Part shown: positions 8,550 through 17,372 of the stretch, piece after piece
How positions within the stretch are numbered: the stretch's first letter is position 1
Layout: the number at the start of each line of letters is the position of its first letter
From: an uncultured Acidobacteriota bacterium
GTDB taxonomy: Bacteria > Acidobacteriota > Polarisedimenticolia > Polarisedimenticolales > Polarisedimenticolaceae
Length of the DNA: 51,001 nt
Direction: 5' to 3'
Assembly: GCA_945787955.1 (NCBI GenBank)
Contig: CALZKF010000001.1
Location: 1-51,001, forward strand
Translations under genes and position numbers: made by a program
The notes under the pieces: model-generated
Database searches by the model: none
Seen by the model: only the letters and a program-made list of their open reading frames with translations
What the model was told of the DNA's origin: nothing

Positions 8550-9908
8550 GTGGCTGACCATCTGCCGCAACTCGACCGTCAGGATCCGTCCGTCCTCCGG
8601 ATGGCGGCGCCGCTGATGGTCTCGTTCGTCATGCGGGCGGCCTTCACCATGGTGGACACCGTGTTCGCCGCCACCATCGGCGACCCGGCGGTAGCGGCCA
8701 TCGGCCTGACCATCCCGTTCGAGTTCGTGCTCATCGCCATTTGGGTCGGCCTTTCCACCGGCCTGACTTCGAATCTATCCCGGGCGGTAAGCAAAGGCGA
8801 GAACCGGCGCATCGAACAGTACATGAAATCGGCTTTGAGGCTGGTCCAGATCATCTCCCCCGGGTTCGCCCTGATCGGAGTTGCCATCTGGTTCGTCGCG
8901 CCCCACATGGGCCTGGAGCAGGAAGTTACCAGGCAATTCCGGATCTACGGGACCACCATGTTGTGCGGCGCCTCACTGACCTCGTTCTGGTCGATTCTGC
9001 CCGATTCCATGGTCAAGGCTCACCAGGACACCCGAACCACCATGTGGGCGGGAATTCTTTCCAACGTCTTGAACCTGGTAATGAACGCCCTGTTCCTGTT
9101 TGTGTTCGGGTGGGGGATTTTCGGGATCGCCCTCTCGACCGTGCTGGGCCGGTTGGGAGGGCTGGCCTACGCCACCGCCAGGGCCAACGCTCACGAGAAT
9201 CGCCGCAAGGCGGGACAGGTTGAGATTGATTGCACCCCCGACCCGCGGCCGTTCCGAACGCTGTTCACACTGGCGATCCCGTCCGCCCTGACCTTCGCCC
9301 TGATGGCTTCGGAGACCGGGTTTGTAAACCTGCTTCTCTCCCGTATGCAGCACGCCACCGAGGCGATCGTGGCGTACTCCATATTCTACCGGGTCGCGCT
9401 TTTCGCCCTGAACCCGATCATCGCCATCGGCGTGGCCCTGCTGCCGTTTACCGCCCGGCGGTTCGGCAGGGGTGATATCGGCGGCATCAGGAAAGGGCTC
9501 ATGGAGGCCGGACTGGCCGTGGTCGGCTACTCGATGCTGATCGTGGGGCCGGTTATGGTGATCATCGCGCCCTGGGTCGCCCGCTCCCTGACCGAGTCGG
9601 ACTTATCCGCCGGCTTCACCCGGGTAATGCTCTACATTGTACCGGTCAGTTGCCTGCTTGGCTCGCCGTTCCTGCTGTGCCGCCCGGTTTTCGAGGGAAT
9701 GCAGCGGGGCAAGCCGGGTCTGATCACCGCACTGGTGCGCTACCTGCTGCTGACTGTGCCGATGGCCTGGTTGGGGATTAAGTTAGCGGCCGCAACAGGG
9801 ATTTACCCGATCTATGGTCTGGTCGTGGGACTCATGATCGCTTCCCTGCTCAGCTCCGCCATGTTCAGCATCTGGCTCTTGAAGACACTGAAGGGGCTGG
9901 GAACCTGA
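8550..9908 (+). CDS. MATE family efflux transporter
   Basis: Multi-TM protein; LRMAAPLMVSFVMRAAFTMVDTVFAATIGDPAVAAIGLTIPFEF; GTG start at 8550 preceded by caggag. Confidence 0.85.
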   Translation: MADHLPQLDRQDPSVLRMAAPLMVSFVMRAAFTMVDTVFAATIGDPAVAAIGLTIPFEFVLIAIWVGLSTGLTSNLSRAVSKGENRRIEQYMKSALRLVQIISPGFALIGVAIWFVAPHMGLEQEVTRQFRIYGTTMLCGASLTSFWSILPDSMVKAHQDTRTTMWAGILSNVLNLVMNALFLFVFGWGIFGIALSTVLGRLGGLAYATARANAHENRRKAGQVEIDCTPDPRPFRTLFTLAIPSALTFALMASETGFVNLLLSRMQHATEAIVAYSIFYRVALFALNPIIAIGVALLPFTARRFGRGDIGGIRKGLMEAGLAVVGYSMLIVGPVMVIIAPWVARSLTESDLSAGFTRVMLYIVPVSCLLGSPFLLCRPVFEGMQRGKPGLITALVRYLLLTVPMAWLGIKLAAATGIYPIYGLVVGLMIASLLSSAMFSIWLLKTLKGLGT

Positions 9909-9913
9909 CCGGC

Positions 9914-10453
9914 TCAGCCCTCGTCCGGTTTCCGCAGGACTGAGAGGTATTCCCGGTAGGCGGTACGGAGAGCGGTGTACACCTTGCGGTCCAGTTTGAG
10001 TTCGTCGGTGATCTGCATCAGGACACGGCCTTCCAGTGCCGAGATGGATCGGTCCGCCGCCGACACCGCAAAAAGACAGTCTAAGAGAGCGATGCGCTGT
10101 TCCTTCGTTGATATTTCCCGGAACTCCCGGGTGACCAGATAGTCCTCGCTGGCGCCGAACAGAATGCCCTGCCGCCGGGCCATCTCCACCACCAGGGCGG
10201 CCTGGTCTTCGCCAAGCGACCCTTTCTCACGGACGATGCGGCACATGGTTGAGGTTTCGGCATGGTGAACGACCCGGTCGGCGTTGGCGACGCGACCGAG
10301 GATATACGCGAAGGCGGCGATATAACGAGCCTGCGACCGTTCCATGTCCTCCAATGCAGCGGCAATCTTGCGGACCGTGGCCGTATCCCCCGGCGTCGCG
10401 CCGGTACTTGCAGCGGCGCTTCGGCCCAGTCCGATCAGATCGAGTATCGACAT
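9914..10453 (-). CDS. TerB-like (tellurite-resistance-type) alpha-helical protein
   Basis: ATG at 10453; MERSQARYIAAFAYILGRVANADRVVHHAE...LLDCLFAVSAADRSISALEGRVL. Confidence 0.65.
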   Translation of the reverse strand: MSILDLIGLGRSAAASTGATPGDTATVRKIAAALEDMERSQARYIAAFAYILGRVANADRVVHHAETSTMCRIVREKGSLGEDQAALVVEMARRQGILFGASEDYLVTREFREISTKEQRIALLDCLFAVSAADRSISALEGRVLMQITDELKLDRKVYTALRTAYREYLSVLRKPDEG

Positions 10454-10475
10454 TGTGTTTCCTTCTTCCGCCGGC

Positions 10476-11636
10476 TTAGGCCCTGTGCAACAAGCGGGAC
10501 AGTTTTTCCATTCCCCGTTCCATGACATCCGGCGGGTCGGCGGTATAACAGACCCGAATATGAGACGGATACGGTCCGAAGCTCGGGCCGGGCGCCACGG
10601 CGATACCGTTCCGGGCCAGCTCAACCAGGAGGCCCTGCAAACCGGTTTCATGATCCGCCGCACGGTCGGCCACATCAAGGAACAGGAAGGTACTGCCTTC
10701 CGGAGCCGGTACACCCAGAATCCGGGAAGCCGACGCGCCGGCCGCCCGGTACACCCTGCGGGCATTGTCTACCCAACGATCACCGGGTCCGCCGAGAGCC
10801 CGAAAGGCGGCCAGCTGGGCGGCTGTCGGAGTGCTGTAATAATTGTGGATCGAGATCCTCTCCAGCATCTCCATCACTTCCGCCGGGCCGGCAACATAGC
10901 CGCAACGGTTCCCTGCCATTCCGAACGCCTTGGAAAACGAGTGCACCGAAAAAGTCCGTTCCGGGGCCAGGGGCCGACTGTAGACATGCCTGCCGGTAAA
11001 GGCGTAATCCTCGTAAACCTCGTCGGAGATCAACCAGAGCCGGTTGGATCGGGCCCAGTCGGAGAGAGCGTCCAGCTGTTCTCCCGGGATCAGGCGCCCG
11101 GTTGGATTGTTCGGCGTGCTCAAGTACAGCGCCACGGTCCGATCGCTGCGCCTCGACTCGAGGGCAGCCACAGCATCGTCGGGGCCGGAAACATCGCCGA
11201 TAAACGGCACCGGCACCGGATTACCGCGGTACGTTCGGACCAGGCCGTCGATCAACGGCCAGTACGGCGCCAGGATCATGACCTCATCCCCCGGGTCCAG
11301 GATCGTGCCGAGCACCGCTGCCAGACCTGCGGTTGCCCCGGCGCTGATCAGAATCTCCGATGGGCCGGTGGACAGACCACTGCGTTCGGTGACCCGGTCC
11401 GCGACGGCCGAAACCAGCCCGGGCAGACCCCGGGTCTGTGCATACCGGTGCATACCGGGATACTCGGTCACAGCCAGGTCCTCCATGCGGCACCCCTCCG
11501 GGGGCTCCATCCAGGTGTCTCCGACCTGGAACCGAAACAGTTCCCCCGAATAATCAGCGAGGATTCCGGCAACTGAGGAGAATACCGCCCCTTTGATCGT
11601 GGCCGTCGAACCGGCTGTGTGAGGATGACGAGGCAT
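10476..11636 (-). CDS. PLP-dependent aminotransferase, class I/II
   Basis: EILISAGATAGLAAVLGTILDPGDEVMILAPYWPLI, STPNNPTGRLIP, SDEVYEDYAF, SFSKAFGMAGNRCGYV. Confidence 0.9.
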   Translation of the reverse strand: MPRHPHTAGSTATIKGAVFSSVAGILADYSGELFRFQVGDTWMEPPEGCRMEDLAVTEYPGMHRYAQTRGLPGLVSAVADRVTERSGLSTGPSEILISAGATAGLAAVLGTILDPGDEVMILAPYWPLIDGLVRTYRGNPVPVPFIGDVSGPDDAVAALESRRSDRTVALYLSTPNNPTGRLIPGEQLDALSDWARSNRLWLISDEVYEDYAFTGRHVYSRPLAPERTFSVHSFSKAFGMAGNRCGYVAGPAEVMEMLERISIHNYYSTPTAAQLAAFRALGGPGDRWVDNARRVYRAAGASASRILGVPAPEGSTFLFLDVADRAADHETGLQGLLVELARNGIAVAPGPSFGPYPSHIRVCYTADPPDVMERGMEKLSRLLHRA

Positions 11637-11686
11637 GGGCCGTATTGTACATGCCGGGAGGCGTTCGGGAAGGGCAGGCGTATACA

Positions 11687-12724
11687 ATGCCACCTATGCG
11701 CAAGCGAATTTTGATCCTCCATACCGGCGGCACGCTGGGCATGAAGCCGCGGGATCCGGAAAGGGCCCTCGCTCTCAATGAGATCGGGGCGACTCTGTTG
11801 CATTACGTCCCCGAACTGGAGGAGTTTGCGGATATCACCACGCGGGTGCTGTTCAACATCGACAGTACCGACATCACGCCGGTGCACTGGAAGATGCTCG
11901 CGAATGAAATCGCCACGGCGGTGGATTCGTACAACGGTGTGGTTATCGCCCACGGCACCGACGCTATGGCCTACACCGGGTCGGCGTTGTCGTTCCTCCT
12001 GCGGAATCCGCCCTGCCCGGTGATCCTGACCGGCTCCCAGCTCCCACTTGCCGACGCACGCAGCGACGCGCCGGGCAACCTGATCGGAGCCGTGGATCTG
12101 GCAACCCACGAGATCCAGGAGGTGGCGATCTATTTCCACAACCTGCTCCTGCGGGCCAACCGTGTGACGAAATCCAGCACCTTCGCATACGGAGCGTTCC
12201 AGTCGCCGAACTTCCTTCCGCTGGCGGAAGTCGGCACCAGCATTCAGGCGTACAGCAAAACCCTCAGCTCCGATTGTCCGTTCAAGGTCGAGGGCGATTT
12301 CGATCCCCGTGTCGCCGTCATTCGCCTCAGCCCCGGTCAGCCGGCGGACGCGCTCAGCACACTTCGTGACACCGACACGAAAGCGATCCTGGTGGAAGCG
12401 TTCGGCAGCGGCAACATCCCCGTGGAACGGACCGGTATCGCCGACGCCATCAGGATGCTGACCGATACCGGAAAACTGGTTGCGATCGGATCCCAGTCTC
12501 CCAACGGCAGGGTCGACCTGGACCGCTACGCCGGCGGCCGGCTGGCCCGGGAGGCAGGCGCCATCGGCATCGGCGACATGACGCTGGAGGCGGCGACCGT
12601 GAAGCTGATGTACCTGTTCGGCACCCTCGGGTCCGCCGACGAGGTCCGCAAGGCGATGCCGGTGGCGATTGCCGGCGAACTGACGCCGCCCCATGTCCGA
12701 ACTTCACCGTTCCTGAAGCAATAA
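11687..12724 (+). CDS. ansA: Type I asparaginase
   Basis: KRILILHTGGTLGM N-terminal motif, VVIAHGTDAMAYTGSALSFLL, VILTGSQLP. Confidence 0.85.
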   Translation: MPPMRKRILILHTGGTLGMKPRDPERALALNEIGATLLHYVPELEEFADITTRVLFNIDSTDITPVHWKMLANEIATAVDSYNGVVIAHGTDAMAYTGSALSFLLRNPPCPVILTGSQLPLADARSDAPGNLIGAVDLATHEIQEVAIYFHNLLLRANRVTKSSTFAYGAFQSPNFLPLAEVGTSIQAYSKTLSSDCPFKVEGDFDPRVAVIRLSPGQPADALSTLRDTDTKAILVEAFGSGNIPVERTGIADAIRMLTDTGKLVAIGSQSPNGRVDLDRYAGGRLAREAGAIGIGDMTLEAATVKLMYLFGTLGSADEVRKAMPVAIAGELTPPHVRTSPFLKQ

Positions 12725-12865
12725 ACATCTGTTTTCGGGTCTTTTTGAAATAATACTATCTCTGTCAATTTTGTCCGGTCAGCCCCCCCCCGAAGGGCCG
12801 GATTGTGCGCTACGTTGGATATGGCGGCGGCGGCGGAAAGATCTGCGTCTTCAGGAGGAATCAAC

Positions 12866-14491
12866 ATGAAAGAGCAGGTACTGCTGGGAGATGAGGCGGT
12901 TGCGCTGGGGGCGGTCCACGCGGGACTCACGGCGGCATACGCCTACCCCGGCACTCCGTCCACCGAGATCACCGAGTTCCTGATCCGGTACAAGGAAAGA
13001 TACGGCAGCCCCCATGCCGCCTGGTGCGCCAATGAAAAAACGGCGTTTGAAGAGGCGCTGGGGGTTTCCATGGTCGGCCGCAGGGCTCTGGTTTCCATGA
13101 AGCATGTAGGGTTGAACGTTGCAGCCGACCCGCTGATGAATTCGGCCCTGCTGTCCATCGAGGGTGGTCTGGTCGTCGCAGTTGCCGATGATCCGGGCAT
13201 GCACAGTTCACAGAATGAACAGGACAGCAGGTTCTACGCCGACTTCGCCCATCTGCCCTGCCTGGAACCGACCGACCAGCAGGAAGCGTACGAGATGACC
13301 CGGGAGGCGTTCGAACTATCGGAATGGTATCGAACGCCTGTCATCATCCGCCTGGTGACCCGCCTGGCCCACAGTCGCGCAGTAGTCCATCTGTCCAACC
13401 CGGTAGAGGAACGCCCCCTTCGCAAGACCACCAACCGGGCCGGCTGGATTCTCCTTCCCGCCAACGCCAGGAAACAATGGCAGTCCCTGCTGGACCGGGA
13501 AAATGACCTGCAGGAACGATCGGACAACAGCCCGGTGAACCACCTGGACCTGAACAAGGCCGATAAATCACTGGGAGTCATCACCACCGGGATCGCCCGA
13601 AACTACTATTTCGAGAACCTGGACGACCTGAGCTGCAAACCGTCCCATCTTCATATCGGCATGTACCCACCCCCCCTGGACAAGATGCGAAAGCTTGCGG
13701 CCCACGTGAACACGCTGTTGATACTCGAAGAGGGCTACCCCTTGCTGGAGCGGCAGATCCGCGGCCTTCTGCCCCGGGCCAAAGGCGACCTCGTGATCCA
13801 CGGTAAAATGGACGGTACGGTGCCGGCAGCGGGCGAACTGACGCCGGACATCGTTCGAAAATCCCTCGGGCTGGAAATCCCCCAGGGGATCCGAATCGAC
13901 GGGCTGCCGCTGGCGACGCGGCCTCCCCAGCTCTGCGCCGGCTGTCCCCACTGCGACACGTACAACGCACTGACGCACGCGATGGAAGGTTTGGAGCAGT
14001 CCGTGGTTACCGCCGACATCGGATGTTACACGCTAGGTGCGCTTCCGCCCTATTCCACTATCGAGTCATGCGTCTGCATGGGGGCATCCATCGGCATGGC
14101 CAAAGGCGCATCGGAAGCCGGCTATCGGCCGGCTGTTGCGATGATCGGCGACAGCACTTTCCTGCATTCCGGAATTACTCCGCTCATCGACGCCGCGGCC
14201 GGCAATACCGACATGACCCTCGTGATTCTGGACAATGAAACGACCGCCATGACCGGTGGGCAGGATCCTTTGATCCCCAGTTCCCGACTGGAACAGATCG
14301 TGCTCGGAGTCGGTGTGGACCCGAATCATTTCCATGTACTGCCGGCTCACCCCAAAAAGGTCGATCAACTGGCCGGCATCCTGCGCACCGAGATGGAGCA
14401 CAAGGGGCTTTCGGTAGTGATCGCCGTTCGTGAATGCATCGAGACAGCCAAGCGAAAGAAGGCGACCGCCGCCGCAACGGCGAACCGCTGA
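12866..14491 (+). CDS. iorA: Indolepyruvate ferredoxin oxidoreductase alpha subunit-like, TPP-dependent
   Basis: AYAYPGTPSTEITEFL, PQLCAGCPHCDTYNAL, DIGCYTLGALPPYSTIESCVCMGASIGMAKG; aggagga RBS before ATG 12866. Confidence 0.85.
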   Translation: MKEQVLLGDEAVALGAVHAGLTAAYAYPGTPSTEITEFLIRYKERYGSPHAAWCANEKTAFEEALGVSMVGRRALVSMKHVGLNVAADPLMNSALLSIEGGLVVAVADDPGMHSSQNEQDSRFYADFAHLPCLEPTDQQEAYEMTREAFELSEWYRTPVIIRLVTRLAHSRAVVHLSNPVEERPLRKTTNRAGWILLPANARKQWQSLLDRENDLQERSDNSPVNHLDLNKADKSLGVITTGIARNYYFENLDDLSCKPSHLHIGMYPPPLDKMRKLAAHVNTLLILEEGYPLLERQIRGLLPRAKGDLVIHGKMDGTVPAAGELTPDIVRKSLGLEIPQGIRIDGLPLATRPPQLCAGCPHCDTYNALTHAMEGLEQSVVTADIGCYTLGALPPYSTIESCVCMGASIGMAKGASEAGYRPAVAMIGDSTFLHSGITPLIDAAAGNTDMTLVILDNETTAMTGGQDPLIPSSRLEQIVLGVGVDPNHFHVLPAHPKKVDQLAGILRTEMEHKGLSVVIAVRECIETAKRKKATAAATANR

Positions 14492-14503
14492 CGAGGGGAC
14501 CTG

Positions 14504-15088
14504 ATGAGATGCGACATCGTTCTGGCTGGCGTTGGCGGACAGGGCGTCCTTTCCATTTCCGCCATCATCGCCGCCGCCGCCCTGGAAGAAGGCCTGTACG
14601 TCAAGCAGTCGGAGGTGCACGGCATGTCACAGAGGGGCGGCGCCGTGCAGGCCCACCTTCGGATTTCCGACAGCCCGATAGGCAGCGACCTGATCCCCCG
14701 CAGCAGGGCGACCATGATCCTGAGCATGGAACCGATGGAGAGCCTGCGCTACCTGGAGTTTCTCTCACCTGACGGCACCCTGATCACCGCGTCCAAGCCG
14801 GTGCTGAACATCGAGCGCTATCCGGACCTGGACCAGGTCCTGGACTCCATTCGCCGCCTGCCCTATTCGATCCTGGTAGATGCCGATCGCCTCGCCAGGG
14901 AATCCGGCGCGGCCAGGTCCACCAACATGGTCATGGTCGGCGCCGCCGCCGGACTGCTCCCGATCGAACCGGCAGTCATTGAGCGGTTCATCCTCAAGAA
15001 ATTCAGGAACAAAGGGGAGAAGGTGGTGGAGATCAACCTCAAGGCGTTCCGGGCCGGCATGGAGGCGGCCGTATGCGCACCGACCTAG
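14504..15088 (+). CDS. iorB: Indolepyruvate oxidoreductase beta subunit-like
   Basis: MRCDIVLAGVGGQGVLSISAIIAAAALEEGLYVKQSEVHGMSQRGGAVQAHLRI. Confidence 0.9.
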   Translation: MRCDIVLAGVGGQGVLSISAIIAAAALEEGLYVKQSEVHGMSQRGGAVQAHLRISDSPIGSDLIPRSRATMILSMEPMESLRYLEFLSPDGTLITASKPVLNIERYPDLDQVLDSIRRLPYSILVDADRLARESGAARSTNMVMVGAAAGLLPIEPAVIERFILKKFRNKGEKVVEINLKAFRAGMEAAVCAPT

Positions 15089-17307
15089 GCGCCGGCGAGG
15101 CACTGGAACGCCTGGCTGCGAGGGCGGAGGAACAGGGCCGCACGGTCCTTCTGGAACCCGAGGGGCTCGAACTCCTTGAGGGGCTTGGAATCGCGGTGCC
15201 TCGGCACCTGTTCGTCCCGAACGGCAGTTCCCTGGATGCCGGGAAACTGAAACGGATCCAGTCGAGCTCGGTCGTAATCAAGGTCGTATCGCCGGAAATC
15301 CTGCACAAGAGCGATGTGGGCGGCATCCGGGTTGTTCCCTGCACCATCGATGACATCAGGCGGACACTGGTCGAGATGGAACTCGCGCTGGATCGCTTCC
15401 CGATCGAAGGATTCCTGATCCTCGAGAAGATCGACTATGACCGGTCCCCCGGCGGCGAGCTACTGGCCGGGTTGCGCTGGACCGACGACTTCGGCCCGGT
15501 ACTGACCTTCGGAGCCGGCGGCGTGTACACCGAGTACCTCAACGATCGCCTGGGCGAAGGTGGCGTCGGCATCACTTCCGCATCTTACGGCGATGCGGAA
15601 AGCGTGCAGGCGATGGTGGCACGCTCTTCCGTTACTCCGATGATCGACGGCAGCCTCCGGAACCAGCCTCCCCGGGTTGACCTGAACGTATTGCACCGCA
15701 CCCTGCAGATCCTGATGGAACTCGGCAGGAGTTCGATGCCGTTTCCGTTGCAGGAGTTTGAAATCAACCCGCTGGTGCTTTCACCCCAAGGACCGGTCGC
15801 CCTGGATGTGCTGGCCCGTCTTGGGGCAACACAGCCGGAACCACGTCCGGCTCCGCCGCTGCACAAGATCGGCAACCTGCTGCACCCTCGGAGCATCGGG
15901 ATCATCGGTGTCTCAAGCAGGATGAACCCGGGCAGGATCATTCTGAACAACACGATCCGGGAAGGATTCGACCGGTCCAGGCTCTATGTGGTCAAGCCGG
16001 GCATGGACGAGATCGAAGGCTGTCGATGCGTGGCGGATATTGCTGCTCTGCCTGAACCGGTCGACCTGTTTATCCTGGCGGTGGACGCCGCCCAGACACC
16101 GGGCGTGGTGGAGGAACTGGTTCGGCTTCGCAAGGCTGAAAGCCTGATCGTCATCCCCGGCGGCATGGAGGAACGGGACGGCAGCGAGGAAGAGGTCGGC
16201 AGGGTCCGTGATGCCCTGCACCGCTCCAGACTGACCGAGTGGAACGGCCCGGTTATCAACGGCGGCAATTGTCTCGGTGTGCGGTCAAGGCCCGGGAATT
16301 ACGACACCTTGTTCATCCCGGACTACAAGCTGCCGGACCGGCCGCAGAAAGTGTCCCCGATCGCCATGATATCGCAAAGCGGGGCGTTCGCCGTTGCACA
16401 GGCCAGCAAACTCGGCCGCATCAACCCGAAGTACCTGGTCACCATCGGCAACCAGACCGACCTGACCGCCGGCGATTACCTGACCTACCTCAAGGACGAC
16501 GGGGAGATACGGTTGTACGCCTGCTACGTGGAGGGGTTCAAGCCCGGTGACGGATCGCGGTGGCTCAAAGCCGCCAGGGCGATCCACCGGTCCGGCCGCA
16601 GGGTTCTGCTCTACCGTGCAGGGAGGACGACGGCAGGAGCCCGGGCTTCCGCGTCACATACCGCTTCCATCGCCGGTGATTACCAGGTCAGCCGTCAACT
16701 GGCGGAGGAAGCCGGAGCTATAGTTGCTCGCAGCCTGGCGGAATTCGACGACCTGATCCGGCTGTTCACCTTCCTGGAGGGCAGGAAACCGGCTGGGGAC
16801 CGACTAGGGGCCCTGTCCAACGCCGGGTTTGAATGCGTTGCCATGGCGGACAGCCTGGGGCCGTTCCGACTGGCCGATCTGGGAGACGACACACGCGGGA
16901 AACTCGCCGGCCTGTTCCGGGCCTGCCGCATCGACGGCATCGTCAGCGTCAACAACCCGCTGGACCTGACACCGATCATGAATGACGAACTTTACGTGAA
17001 TGCGGTGCGGGAGGTGCTGGGGGACCCGGCAGTGGATGTCGGCCTAGTCGGCTGCGTGCCGCTGACCGCCGCCCTCGAGACCTTGCCGGCAGGTGACCGG
17101 CACACGGAAGATCTCGCGTCCGGCGGCTCAATCGTCAGCCGGCTCGGCCGATTGAACCGCGAATGCGGGAAGCCATGGGTTGCCGTCGTAGACGCCGGCC
17201 GGATGTACGACCCGATGGCGGCCGCCCTCACCGATCTGGAAATCCCCACGTTCCGAACGGCGGACCGGGCCCTGCGGCTGCTCTCCATCTGGCACCGCGC
17301 CTGTTGA
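15073..17307 (+). CDS. Acyl-CoA synthetase (ADP-forming), ATP-grasp (beta) domain N-terminal and CoA-binding/ligase (alpha) domains C-terminal
   Basis: N-term VVIKVVSPEILHKSDVGGI (ATP-grasp_5); then LHPRSIGIIGVSSRMNPGR CoA-binding, AMISQSGAFAVAQ, SHTASIAGDY; overlaps iorB by 16 nt. Confidence 0.85.
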   Translation: MRTDLGAGEALERLAARAEEQGRTVLLEPEGLELLEGLGIAVPRHLFVPNGSSLDAGKLKRIQSSSVVIKVVSPEILHKSDVGGIRVVPCTIDDIRRTLVEMELALDRFPIEGFLILEKIDYDRSPGGELLAGLRWTDDFGPVLTFGAGGVYTEYLNDRLGEGGVGITSASYGDAESVQAMVARSSVTPMIDGSLRNQPPRVDLNVLHRTLQILMELGRSSMPFPLQEFEINPLVLSPQGPVALDVLARLGATQPEPRPAPPLHKIGNLLHPRSIGIIGVSSRMNPGRIILNNTIREGFDRSRLYVVKPGMDEIEGCRCVADIAALPEPVDLFILAVDAAQTPGVVEELVRLRKAESLIVIPGGMEERDGSEEEVGRVRDALHRSRLTEWNGPVINGGNCLGVRSRPGNYDTLFIPDYKLPDRPQKVSPIAMISQSGAFAVAQASKLGRINPKYLVTIGNQTDLTAGDYLTYLKDDGEIRLYACYVEGFKPGDGSRWLKAARAIHRSGRRVLLYRAGRTTAGARASASHTASIAGDYQVSRQLAEEAGAIVARSLAEFDDLIRLFTFLEGRKPAGDRLGALSNAGFECVAMADSLGPFRLADLGDDTRGKLAGLFRACRIDGIVSVNNPLDLTPIMNDELYVNAVREVLGDPAVDVGLVGCVPLTAALETLPAGDRHTEDLASGGSIVSRLGRLNRECGKPWVAVVDAGRMYDPMAAALTDLEIPTFRTADRALRLLSIWHRAC

Positions 17308-17327
17308 TCCGTCCCCGTTCCGGAGAG

Positions 17328-17355
17328 TTGACTCGGGGGTTCTCTTCCTTATATT
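17328..17355 (+). promoter_or_regulatory. Possible sigma-70-type promoter TTGACT-N16-TATATT ahead of the peptide-binding protein gene
   Basis: Direct read of sequence; very short distance (about 18 nt) from -10 to the GTG start makes this tentative. Confidence 0.3.
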
Positions 17356-17372
17356 GCACTCAGGAGGTATCT

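Noticed and set aside
9914-10453. Tellurite-resistance (ter) stress-response system
   Set aside because: Only a lone TerB-like protein; no TerD/TerC/TerZ partners in the window.
11468-12694. 408-aa minus-strand ORF opposite asparaginase
   Set aside because: Shadow ORF; the asparaginase on the plus strand is strongly supported.
12783-12791. Poly-C tract upstream of iorA as a phase-variable promoter
   Set aside because: Nine Cs can slip, but no promoter elements could be placed around it; it may simply be a sequencing-sensitive homopolymer.
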